Shown here piece after piece: positions 1 through 10,000 of a stretch of 64,000 nt of DNA (position 1 is its first letter; every line of letters starts with the position of its first letter). The translations under genes and the position numbers were made by a program. The notes under the pieces were generated by a model. That model ran no database searches, was not told the DNA's origin, and saw only the letters and a program-made list of their open reading frames with translations. The DNA is from Microdochium bolleyi (Eukaryota > Ascomycota > Sordariomycetes > Xylariales > Microdochiaceae), in NCBI GenBank assembly GCA_001566295.1, contig KQ964255.1, positions 496,001 through 560,000 on the forward strand, read 5' to 3'.

Positions 1-1118
1 GGACGCGTATATCTGCACCCTCCCCAGTCAGGTCCACGTGATCGTGTTGGCACCACAGGATGTAGATCTCGATGGACTTCCACTATTGAGCGACGTCGAA
101 AGACCCCGCGATAAGATGTTTCTCGACCCCTTCAACAGCGATGCAGAGGTGCCCCTGCCACAGATTTTGGAGTTTCTCTCACGATTTGGCAACAGCTCTT
201 CCCTCGAGAGCCTCCTTGAGCCTACTGCGACCGATCTTGTGGTGATGCGTGTGGCACAAAGCATACGGGCTTCATTCACGAGCTTCCGCACCATCGAGCT
301 ACCACTCCCTCAGCGGATCCCATACATCGAGCTGAATCGTGGGGACTGGGCTCGAAATCTCCAGCCGGCACTATACAGCATGATCTGGGCAAGTATCATG
401 ATGGTTCCCGTCCTTCCAGACAACGAAGACGTCCGGTGGGACTGGCAGCAAGACGTTCGAGACCTGTTGACGTACTTTTACGAGTACTTTCCCGAAGACT
501 CATGGCTGATTGAGAAATATGTTTGCCCCATGTATGACACCTTTGCAGCACCGACTCGCCGCCAGCAGTCCTGGGAGCTGCCCTCGAAGCGCGTGCGCGA
601 CCAGATCCGCGAGATCAAAGGAGTCGACGCGTCCCGAAAGCCCCCGCGACGACGCTGCGACCTCAAGCCTTCTCTTCGCGTACGATTTCGAGTTGGTCAG
701 GTCTTCAAGCACCGTCGCTATGATTACCACGGTTTGATAATCGGGTGGTCGGTGGAGGGCTCGTATCGACCACAGCAGTCGTGGCACGGCAGCGGAGGAA
801 GTGAGGTATCTTTTCAGCCTTTCTATCGCTGCATGTAAGTTTCCCCTCAGCGACGTTGTCGCATTGGCCACCCCGGGTGCGCACCCGAGATGTTATGCTG
901 ACGATAACGCTCCCAGCAGGGTGGGCACTGATGGCTCGGACCATCATGTCATCTCCGAGGACAACATTGAGGCGGTCGACCTGCGCGGCTGCGGCCCAGA
1001 ATGCCTGCCACGGGAGATCCAGGACCTAATGCCCATGGCGGGTAAGTTCTTCAAGAGGTGGGACCGCGAGGCAGGTGTCTTTGTGTCAAACCTGCGAGAG
1101 GTCTTCCCCGAAGATTAG
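1..1118 (+). CDS. FBXO21-like protein with SirB1-like and YccV/HspQ domains (5' partial)
   Basis: Exons are <2-834 and 920-1118, with a GTAAGT donor and CAG acceptor. The frame is open to the left edge, so the N-terminus and any F-box lie outside. The first visible part (about 170 codons) resembles the SirB1/transglutaminase-like region of FBXO21 proteins, including an FxDPFN motif. The second part starts at RVRFRVGQVFKHRRYDYHG and continues over the splice into FYRCMVGTDGSDHHVISEDN, which matches the YccV/HspQ (hemimethylated-DNA-binding-like) domain; splicing restores the expected strand pair. FBXO21-type proteins are substrate receptors of SCF ubiquitin ligases, so a role in ubiquitination is inferred by family only. 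The protein ends FPED. The SirB1 and F-box assignments rest on family order, since only the YccV part is clear on its own. Confidence 0.85.
835..919 (+). other. Intron of the FBXO21-like gene
   Basis: An 85 bp intron with a GTAAGT donor and a CAGCAG acceptor. Using the second CAG joins AT to G, giving Met, and preserves the YccV fold. Reading through would stop at once at TAA (836-838). Confidence 0.8.
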
Positions 1119-4100
1119 ATGCCGCCTATCGTAGGGAGCAGTGTTGGATAGCTTGGACATAAAATTATGTCTTGGCCATAAAGCACCGCTTACGCGAGGG
1201 ATATACTTATGAACCATCACGCAATCACACAACGTGCTGTCAGAAGTATGCAGTCTTTGGAGATCGCCACAGAGCACTGAAACTGGGCTCGAGACCACAA
1301 GCACATTTCTCCAAGGTGCCACAATGTCATCCGCTCTGAACTATTTCTTTCAACAGCACAGCTATGCCCTGGCCATGTCCCGTCGACTGAATGTGTGAGT
1401 GTCAGGACAATTTAAGCAAGGTGTGACTTTCTTTTCTGATCGTGCTACCAGCCTCGCATCAGGAGGTTTTTGAATACAGTTTCATCGACCTTCCGCATGA
1501 GCATTTAATGGATCTCAAGCTTCGTCCGGGAATCACAAGAGGGGTGTGACGATCGTGAAGACGAGCTAAAAGTGGAACAACACATAGGGAAAAGACTCAC
1601 CACGTCTGCCTTAGCAGGCGGACGGGTCCAGCCCGTCCGATGGTACATCATGGAGTGTCGAGCGCAAAGCGTAACCTTGCCCCCAATAACATTGTCGATC
1701 CCCGCCAGCAGCAGAGAGAGAAGAGTTGCCTCAGTCGAGCCAGAGAGCAATGGAAAGTCCTGCCGAGCTGACAGGATCATGGTAAGGGTAGAAGTAGACA
1801 ATCCCCGCGGATGCTCGCGAGAGAAGTTGCCATGTCGGTAAACCTTGAGCTTGGCCTACCGTCACTCTCCGGGATGACGTCCGTACTTGGTGCTTCTCGC
1901 AAGAGCTTCACATACTCGCGGGAGGTCTCGCTCGCGGGGGAGATCGTGGGCAAAGTCCACCTAGACGGCTCGGGTCCGAATTCTCCTGCTGCTTGAGCTC
2001 GTTTCATGGCGTCATCCACTTGTCACGTTTGTCTGATGGTCTAGCATAGGCGAGTCTATCCTCAGGCCACTTTGAGCTATCTCTGTGGTAGCTCGATGCT
2101 GCCCGTGTGCAAACTTCTACGCACGGCACAAACATAAAGCTCCCTGCGACTCGGCCCGAACCTCGAGACCTCTATCTGTGCCATCATCCCGACAGTGAAG
2201 ACCTTCTGCAGTCGGATCATTCGCAAGGGTCACCCGGTCGCTCCGAGACCGAGATCGCACCTTGCCGCAGTAGGGCACTGCTTCCGAGGTGCAGCGCAGT
2301 TGTCAGGGAGGGGCCGCCACCGATGGCGTCTGAATTAGAACACATCGCGAGTCATTCTGACTTGATGCGGAGGAGAGAGGGAGCTCCTTGGGATGTAAAG
2401 AGATACGTCATGGCACAGATAGTCCAACAGGCCTCTGACCATTTTAGAGTGAGAGCGAGTTGATTCTTCCATTGTTTCTACTGTCATCTAGCCGCCTCCA
2501 CCGGTAGCTCTGCCGCTCGTACGTCCTGGGCGTCGTCGAGCCGAGCCAGACTCCCTGCACTCGGCCGAGCCGCGCCTTCGACGGAAAGAAAGCACTGCCG
2601 GAGACAGTTAACGAAAAGTCCCTTTCTCAATATGGAGAGCACAGACTGCAGAAGGATGCCCACGCCCACGCCCACGAGCCATCACTGGGGATCTGTTGGC
2701 TCCTGTCTGCTTAGTTCGGGCGTGTCGGAAGGGCAATGCCCTATCACGGACTAGCTATCTCGACAATGGCGTCCCCCCGGTTCTGTCATTGGTAGGAAAC
2801 AGCCCGGCCAGCGTCCGGAAGACCCGTGCTCGTTGGAAAACGGGGTGGGCATTGTTATGGGCGCGAGCACCAGGCTAAGCTTTGGACAAGCTTTCGCCTA
2901 GACACCACCAGCGCTAGGCTAGACCAGCTGCGTGAGCAACTAACGCCACAGCGGCGCTGATGACGAGCCCAGGACCCTTAGATCCTCTTTGGGCAGTGAA
3001 GCTATTCATCACCAGGACGGCTCGACGGGTTTGTGTTCACATCAGAGGGTTCTTCGTGGCGTCAGCGTGCATATAAGGGGATAATTCCGCGGGTTCGTGA
3101 TGGCTGCACCGCAAGGATGACGATCTGCTCCCGCGACAAGGGGGCCTGGTGTCGATCGCTGATGGGTTATCATTTTGGCCTCAAGCCTCTCTCGACCTTT
3201 GGCTTTGTTCCCTACGCCGTGGTTGCTCAAGGGTCTAGCTCTGGAAGATGCTGAGCGGGATTTCCTCGGAGGGTAGGTTTCCACAGGCACAAACAATGAC
3301 GAGGCCATCATCTCTGGGCGTTTATGCCTCATTGATTAAGATTCATCACTTGTAAGCCCTTTCAGGTTGAATGGGAAATTCGCAGGCTTCGCGAGAGGGG
3401 CGAGAGGCGACGTGATGTTATGTGAAGCCCGCGAAGGCAGGAAATTCTCGACAAGCTCTACCACAGCAACGAGGTTGTTGCCAATCATGCCACTGACTGT
3501 CACGTTTCAAGACACAGTAGATCCCGCTCTTCCTATACAATGCAGCCTCTACGGAGAATGTTTCGTTGGAGAAACAAAGATGCAAGAACTAAGGGTCCTC
3601 CACGCTAGTGCGCGGAGAGGCTTTGCATTACTTCATTCGGTCGTCTTGGAGAAAGCTTGGGCGAAGTTTACGTCGTTCTCTGCCGCCGGCTTCTCTTCCC
3701 AGCGTGTGTCCTGGGACCTGTGGCTTTCGGTACACGCTGCCGGTCAACTTTCGGCTAGCATGCAATAGTGTCCGACGGCGGTCATCGTCCATTCAGCGTA
3801 CATGCCGCTTCCAAATCGCGCTAGTTCGTTCATGGTCTCGGCTGGATTAGCTTTGACGGACAAGAGCTCTTAAGGGGGTTCCCGCTGATCGTCCGGAGGT
3901 GACGTCGCGACAGCATCCTTCAGTCGCCCACTTCCGAGCTGGAGTAGTGTCTGCATTAGCCACCTGAGCTATCGTCGACTGGTGCCTTTCCTCAATTCGT
4001 TCTACTAATGTAGCTTCACCAAAGTCAGCAGCCTTCGACGTCAAGCGACATCTCGAGTCGTTCAGGGGTCCCGGTAAGTGTTCACCGGGGGCATCTCCCA

Positions 4101-4553
4101 CGGGGAGGAGAGCTCCGTGGTTCGTTGCGCTTCGTGATGCCTCTGGCGTGGAAGCACTCCATCTCTTCGAGGAAATGACGACGTGGCTCCCATTCCCAAA
4201 CGGTTCCGGCCCTAGCGTGATATTCACAGAGATGTTGCAGCTCGTACACGCGCGGTGATGAAACGAGACCATGACAACAGCACTGAGGGCCATCGCAGAC
4301 AGCGGTGCTCCCCGTCTGTACTACGACTTGATGAATATGGCCAGCCTCGAGTATAAGAGTCTGATGATCTTCTCCCGCTCTGCCCAAACGATTCTCCTGA
4401 ACAGCATCAGATCAACACAGATCAGCAACACTTGTCCCTGACGATCAACCCTTCAGCCCTCTTCAGCCTTGCCCCTTCATCGCTCTCAGCCTCGCGCTGG
4501 ACCATCTTGAGCCCACCCATCCCACAAAGCCCCAACCATTCAAATCAAGCAAC
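1119..4553. other. Gene-poor intergenic stretch
   Basis: About 3.4 kb without a convincing gene. It contains only short ORFs with no recognisable domain and no splice pattern that joins them. The most protein-like is on the minus strand at about 2019-1777 (80 codons, see findings). The right end (4300-4553) is the promoter and leader of the secreted-protein gene. I saw no tRNA B-box, transposase or inverted repeat. Confidence 0.6.
4352..4357 (+). promoter_or_regulatory. TATA-like box of the small secreted protein gene
   Basis: TATAAG about 200 bp before the ATG at 4554. The intervening leader is CA/CT-rich, as is common in strongly expressed fungal genes. This is inferred from sequence only. 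Confidence 0.4.
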
Positions 4554-5072
4554 ATGGCTCCCTTCGCCAACATCCTCATCGGCACCGCCGTCGCCCTCTC
4601 CATCACCGCCTACACGGCCCCCGTGCCTGTTCTGGTCATCGACTCCCGCCAGCTCGCCGGCGAAGGCAACCTCTTCGACTCGCTCTTCACCTCCACCGAC
4701 AACGGCGTTGGCTACGGCACCGAGAACGCCGAGAACAACCTGGCCGAGTTCCTCGGTGGCTCCGTCCAGAACGGCGGCGGCTCCGGTGGCCCTCCTCCCA
4801 AGCCTAACCGCGCCGCCCGCTCCCTCCGCAAGCGCCAGGGTGACAAGATCGCCAACGGCGCCGCCAACGTGCTCAATGCGCTGCACCTCAGCAGCGCGGC
4901 CGACCTCGTCCAGACCGATGGTGACAACGTCGACGGCCAGCTCACCGACGACGCGACCACCGCTGGCGCCCAGGTTGGCGGGGATGAGGAGGATGTCCTC
5001 GAGCGTCTGGGCAACATGGTGCCCAACAAGAACCCTGTTGCCGGTAGCGTTCCCGCCACCCCGGGACACTAG
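4554..5072 (+). CDS. Small secreted protein, cysteine-free, with a Kex2-type site
   Basis: A single-exon 172-residue ORF starting at CAACATGGC, a good fungal start context. Residues 1 to about 21 are a hydrophobic signal peptide ending near TAYTA. The mature part is rich in Gly, Asn, Asp and Ala and contains no Cys. A dibasic RSLRKR motif at about residues 90-95, followed by Gln, is a typical Kex2 processing site, so the protein may be a pro-protein cut into an N-terminal propeptide and a C-terminal fragment of about 77 residues. The C-terminal piece is acidic (DGDNVDGQLTDDATT, GGDEEDVLERLG). Codons are strongly C-ending, consistent with high expression. I do not recognise a family. It could be an effector, a cell-wall component or a pheromone-like precursor, but no repeat supports the last. 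Confidence 0.8.
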   Translation: MAPFANILIGTAVALSITAYTAPVPVLVIDSRQLAGEGNLFDSLFTSTDNGVGYGTENAENNLAEFLGGSVQNGGGSGGPPPKPNRAARSLRKRQGDKIANGAANVLNALHLSSAADLVQTDGDNVDGQLTDDATTAGAQVGGDEEDVLERLGNMVPNKNPVAGSVPATPGH

Positions 5073-5594
5073 ACAGTGTCATGGCACATGTGGCTGTCTT
5101 GCCTGGGATGTAGAGATGGCTTGGGAGAAGGGTGCCAAACGGCACTTCTCTCCAGATAGATGAGTCAAGACTGTTTTCTTGCCTGCCACTTTCTGTGTTA
5201 TCAACTGAACGGTTGAATGGCTTTCATGATGAATAACAGCCTGCGAGGCTGAAGAAGGGACAACTATAGTCAAAGCAAAAACACACGCACAGAAAGGGCT
5301 CGACGGGGTAATGAATGGTACAATGTAGGACGGTTTGTAATGAGATTTAGCAGTTGCTTTCCCACATAGCGTCTAGCCAGCATAATGCACTTCACTCCTT
5401 ATACAATCAGCTGCCTCGAACGATACTATCGGAGTGATGCCTTGGATGGTGTTGCACATGGTGGGAGAGTTGGCACAGGCTAGAGTCACGATCTGCATAC
5501 TTCGTTGTGTCGGCACAGTGCACAAGAGCTCTTGAGTTTGAAATGTTTTTGTGTGTATTGTACTATGTTTTCACTCTCTTTCAACAATCATCGA
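5073..5594. other. Convergent 3' intergenic region
   Basis: 522 bp between the 3' ends of the secreted-protein gene and UTP22, both of which transcribe into it. AT-richer than its flanks; I see nothing else in it. Confidence 0.6.
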
Positions 5595-8500
5595 TTAATT
5601 ACCCTTGACCTCAATCCTCTCAATCATGTCCCCACCTATCCGTGCAATCTCCGCCGTGATAGCCTGCTTGTCGACGTCATACAGCTGCTGCTGCTCACCC
5701 TCGTCGCCGCCGACCGGCTTGAAGGAGCACGGCATGTGTATGCTGAACGAGCGCGCGTGCAGCTGTGGGTTCCACAGGGCGGCGATGACGGTGTCTTCGT
5801 CTGCGCCGCCGTGGAAGAAGAGCAGCGGGCCTGAGAAGATGGCATTGAGCTGGTCGAGCAGGCTGCGCGCCGGCGACTCGAGCAACGGCAGGGCGCTGGC
5901 CTTGGTCGCAGAAGTGAGCGAGTCGAGGTTCTTGAACACGGACGTCTTGGCGCCCTCGGGCCGCTGGAGGGACCGGATGGTCTTTGGGGACAGGTGGATC
6001 ACGATGTCGTAGTCGCGCAACGATGTCTGGAATAGCGACCGGGCATCGATGTCCGCGGCGCGCTCCTTGACCAGCTTGCATGCTGAGCGGGCCAGACTGG
6101 TCATGCGCGCTGCGATAACCTTCGAGGGCCCGTCGGCGGTGTACGCTGTGCCGCTGGCGTCCTGCGATGTCGCGACAAAGAGGGTGGTGCGGTTCATGTT
6201 GGGGTCGATCTTGCGCCAGGCCTCGAAGCGGGTGTTGATCTCTGCTTTTTGAGATGCGGAGAGCGATTCGGCAGTGTCAATGATCAGAGGCTCGTCGCGC
6301 CAGTCCCATCGCGAGAGGAGGTAGAGCGTGCGCAGGAAGCCCGTCGTGGCACTCGATGGGACGTTCCAAGGGTACGGCCTGAGGAATGCTTGCAGGGTGA
6401 AGAGCTCGACGAGTTCCTCGCTGAAGTGACAAGACAGCTTGTGAGAGCTGAACCACTGCTTGACGAGCCTGATTGCGGGCGACAAAGCCGCTAGTCTCGT
6501 ACAGTAAGTGGCGATCATCTGATTGTGCAGCGGCAGGATCGTGTACTTGAGCTTGGCAGCAGCCAGAAGTTCAGACGCCTCCGTACGCTCGTGCCGCTCG
6601 AGAGTCTTATCTCTCGTCTTCCGCTCCAGAAGCGTGTCCTCGAGGTCGCTCTGCACTCTCAAGCGGAATGCAATGCCGTTCTGGTACACAATGTCCAGGA
6701 AGGCCAGGTTCTCTACGTCCATCTGGGCATCTTCTAATCCGAGATGAGTCTTGATTGCCTCGTTCGACTCTTCGAGGGAGCTTCCAATCTTCAGCAGGAA
6801 CGCGACCTTCGCGCGCTGGATCGCAGCCAGATTCTCCGGCCACTTGCCCGATGCCTCGAACGAGATGACCACGCCCATTGGCTGTGCGAGCTTCCGCGGG
6901 TCGCTCTCGGGCACGCGGATTGATGCTTGCCGCAGCTCCGGAGCAATGGCAGCAATCTGCTTCACGTGCAGGGGCAAGTCCTGCAGGCCTCGAATATCGC
7001 GCTCCAGGGTCTCAAAAGCCTGTCGCGCTGCTGTGTATGACGTCTTGTCTGCTGGTGAAAAGCTGACAATGCTGTTGAACTCCTCGGCGCAGAACACAAC
7101 ATTGCTGTGGTCTACCTGAAGTCGCAACTTGAGGATGTACCGGATAATGGCCTCGGAGATTCCAACATATCCCAGATGACCAAACGCTGTCCAGTCCAAG
7201 CTCTCAACAATGTTGCCGTCTGGGAACTGCCACAGCTCGGCCTTGTCACCCCAGAAGTCACGGAACTTGGCTGCGTCCTTCTTCTCCTCGTGCGAAGGGC
7301 CAAACTCGCGCGCCTGCGAGGCTTTGGACGGATCGATGGAGATGCCGACAAGAAGTGTCCGATGTTTGTGTTTTGGTGCGGAGCTCGAGGTCGACCAGCT
7401 GTCCGAGGCTTTGCTTATCTCGATGTGGATCTGTGTCGCACGTTCCCCCAGAGCTCGCTTCAGGATCTGGTAGACCCTCTCACTGTAGTCAACCACAACA
7501 CCCTTGCAGTCGCTCGTCCGAGGGATCAGTTCTTTTGAGGTAGGCAGTGTGATACGCAGGAGAAGGTCGAACATCTGAAGAGGCTGGCTGACTTTCGTGA
7601 TGAACAAGGGGTCGAACTGGTCGCGGGGGCTGCCGTTGATTGTCTCCAAGGACCACCTGGCCTGCTCAACAAGCATGGTCGCGGACCAGGCGGTCATCTT
7701 GTAAAGGATGTTCATGCTGCGAGCACCGTCGTAGACGACTGGGCCACTTTGTCGGATCGAGTCCATGTCGATGGAGTCACCGCCGATGACGACGGGCTTC
7801 TTGAGGAAGTTGGCCGTGGCAAGATACTGAAGTGTTGCCTTGAAGAGCTGTGTGCTGTGCAAAGACGCGGAAAGAACCGCTTCTCCCTTGCGGCCACCAC
7901 CTTGCATCAACAACGCGATCAATGTTGCCCACTCAAAGTGCCCGAAACCTCCTTCTGCGAGAGATCCGCTGAACCCTCTCTGCTGCAGCCATGTACGTCC
8001 CAGTAAGCAGGCATCGGCAAACGCGGCGGACGACTTCGAGGCCTTGTGGAGGAGTCGAAGATATGGCGAGTACAGAGCCTCCGCCTTGAGTGTCGAGTTG
8101 TAGAAGGGAGATGCCGATTTCGACTCCTTGCTATCCTTATTGTCTCCCTGGCGCAGAGAGGAGTTTGAAGCGCCCAGCTTCTTGGCGGGGAAGAGCCCTT
8201 CCGGAGCCGTTGGGATGATGCGAATCGAGTAAGAAATCTTGCCCTTCACGCTTGCGCGCAGGACAGGCAGTAGAGGGTTGCCATTCAGATGCTCGTATAC
8301 GACGTCAGCAGGCTCAGCTAGCTCGGCGATGCCGGCCGCGAGATAAGCTATGTAATATGCTCGCTTGTAGAAGTACCGCATGTTCAGATAGTCCTTGTCC
8401 TGGAACATGGACGCCGGCATCACGACGATCATGTCGATGGCCGGGTTTTGCTGGGATCTGACCATTGTCTTGAGCGTGTAGCTTCCCACGACATTGACCT

Positions 8501-8849
8501 GAGCAGGCTTCTCGAAGGCGACCTTGTACGGGGAGTCTTTCGCCGGTTTGGGGTCGGGAAATGGAACAACTGTCTTGGCCGACTTGTCCAGCTTGGCTAC
8601 AGCATCGTGGATAGGCGTCGGCTCGTGCGGCGGCAGAGACTCTATGGCCTCCTTGAACTGGCGCAGCTTGTCGTCGGCGCCGGGCAGCATGACCGAGTAG
8701 TCGACCCTGATCTCCTTGAGAAGCTCCTCCGTCTCCATGATGAAGGCTGTCGCGCCGGCGGCGCCCATGCCGGAGCCCGCCGCGTTGTCGAGGCTGAGCC
8801 CGCCAGTGGCATGATCGAGCTTGCGTCGCTTCGCGCTGGTCTGCTCCAT
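5595..8849 (-). CDS. UTP22: UTP22/Nrap: small-subunit processome and UTP-C complex protein
   Basis: A single-exon ORF of 1084 residues. The start MEQTSAKRRKLDH is typical of the family (short basic, NLS-like KRRK). The body matches Nrap/Utp22, the NTP-transferase-fold protein that with Rrp7 and CK2 forms the UTP-C module of the 90S pre-ribosome and is needed for early 18S rRNA processing in the nucleolus. Family-like stretches include TLKTMVRSQQNPAIDMIVVMP near the N-terminus, LLGRTWLQQRG, and VRLVKQWFSSH with FTLQAFLRPYPWNVPSS in the C-terminal third. Its length is near the usual 1100-1200. An in-frame ATG at 8924 would add 25 basic residues; I prefer 8849 for its better context (G at -3 and +4) and its match to the family N-terminus. 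I see no intron. Confidence 0.9.
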   Translation of the reverse strand: MEQTSAKRRKLDHATGGLSLDNAAGSGMGAAGATAFIMETEELLKEIRVDYSVMLPGADDKLRQFKEAIESLPPHEPTPIHDAVAKLDKSAKTVVPFPDPKPAKDSPYKVAFEKPAQVNVVGSYTLKTMVRSQQNPAIDMIVVMPASMFQDKDYLNMRYFYKRAYYIAYLAAGIAELAEPADVVYEHLNGNPLLPVLRASVKGKISYSIRIIPTAPEGLFPAKKLGASNSSLRQGDNKDSKESKSASPFYNSTLKAEALYSPYLRLLHKASKSSAAFADACLLGRTWLQQRGFSGSLAEGGFGHFEWATLIALLMQGGGRKGEAVLSASLHSTQLFKATLQYLATANFLKKPVVIGGDSIDMDSIRQSGPVVYDGARSMNILYKMTAWSATMLVEQARWSLETINGSPRDQFDPLFITKVSQPLQMFDLLLRITLPTSKELIPRTSDCKGVVVDYSERVYQILKRALGERATQIHIEISKASDSWSTSSSAPKHKHRTLLVGISIDPSKASQAREFGPSHEEKKDAAKFRDFWGDKAELWQFPDGNIVESLDWTAFGHLGYVGISEAIIRYILKLRLQVDHSNVVFCAEEFNSIVSFSPADKTSYTAARQAFETLERDIRGLQDLPLHVKQIAAIAPELRQASIRVPESDPRKLAQPMGVVISFEASGKWPENLAAIQRAKVAFLLKIGSSLEESNEAIKTHLGLEDAQMDVENLAFLDIVYQNGIAFRLRVQSDLEDTLLERKTRDKTLERHERTEASELLAAAKLKYTILPLHNQMIATYCTRLAALSPAIRLVKQWFSSHKLSCHFSEELVELFTLQAFLRPYPWNVPSSATTGFLRTLYLLSRWDWRDEPLIIDTAESLSASQKAEINTRFEAWRKIDPNMNRTTLFVATSQDASGTAYTADGPSKVIAARMTSLARSACKLVKERAADIDARSLFQTSLRDYDIVIHLSPKTIRSLQRPEGAKTSVFKNLDSLTSATKASALPLLESPARSLLDQLNAIFSGPLLFFHGGADEDTVIAALWNPQLHARSFSIHMPCSFKPVGGDEGEQQQLYDVDKQAITAEIARIGGDMIERIEVKGN

Positions 8850-10000
8850 GACGAGAATCTGGGGATGGCGCCTCAAGCGCGCGGTCTTTGACTGTCGTTT
8901 CAAATGTTTTTTGAGACTGATCATGCGCAAGCTCGCAACGGCTGACCCTCAAGCTCTGGGACTTCCTGGAATTTTTTGGTTATCGATAAGAAGACCTGTC
9001 AGCTTCCCCCCACAGGCGCCGTGGATTCATTGACCCGACTAGCTCGGGCTTCAGCGCCGAAGCCATCCATGGATGAGCATCTGCGTAGATTCTTGTGCAA
9101 CAACTCGACTGTGGCCTGCATGTGCTTGACCACGGACGGGGAAAGCAGAAAATGCGGGGAAGCTACTCGCGGAAGCATCACAATTGAGCACTTCACTTCA
9201 AAGGCAATAACCCGCTGGCAGGAAGCAAGGCAGACGACCGGGTGCCGGGACGGATCGGGTCGGGTGGAGGGGCTTGGACATCGAGGGCCGAAGCTGACCT
9301 GGCTTGAGGGGACAGCGTCCATCGGCATTAGAGCGCGGCTCCTCGCCGCGGAGGCAGAGACAGGACCGGCACCGGAGCGCAGCCGTGAACCCGGCCTGAA
9401 AACATCAACAGATTGCTTTTGCGCACGGTAATGTGATTGCGATTCGACGAACCCCAGAAGCAGAGATCTCGTGAAGGCGACTCTTGACGTGTTGGTGGTG
9501 CTTCTGAGAATGCCGTCACTCGGCTTAGCTTTCCGTCCTTTCCGCCCAGCTCGGAGCAGTCTGCCGGGTCAACTCTTATCCCGCGCCATCACCACCGCGT
9601 CTTGCTGCACAAGTGCGCACTGGGTGCACCCATCTCCCGGTCGGCCGAGCCGCGCCCGCTAGCTTCACCGTGAAACCTGGGGCCGACAGTCGGCCATGTG
9701 GAGGGGCCGGGCGGAGGCCAGGCCAATTGATCTCCCTGTTGTCCCTCTGGGGCATACTTTTACCTCGTCTGCTCCCCTCCAGCTGCCTCTTTCGCGAGAC
9801 TTGGACGATCCTCAGCTCCTCATTTCTCTTGTCTCTTTCCTGTCTGTGGACTGTCTTGTGATACCCCTTTGCGCCGCTTCTAGCCGACGCCGCCTCAGCC
9901 CGGAGCTACCCCACGACGACGACAACGTCCAGTGTCGCAACCACCTCTTCGAACACACACCACGATTCCTCGTGACTGAACTAGAGACAATCCTGTCAAG
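8850..10000. other. Divergent promoter region between UTP22 and SCOT
   Basis: 1.15 kb between divergent genes. The SCOT-proximal part (about 9740-10000) is CT-rich (CTCCCCTCC, TCTCTTTCC) and then CA-rich before the ATG, typical of a fungal leader. No internal gene was recognised. Confidence 0.6.

Noticed and set aside
3847..4293. A 148-codon minus ORF upstream of the small secreted protein
   Set aside because: No domain, and it lies just upstream of the TATA element and leader of the plus-strand gene.
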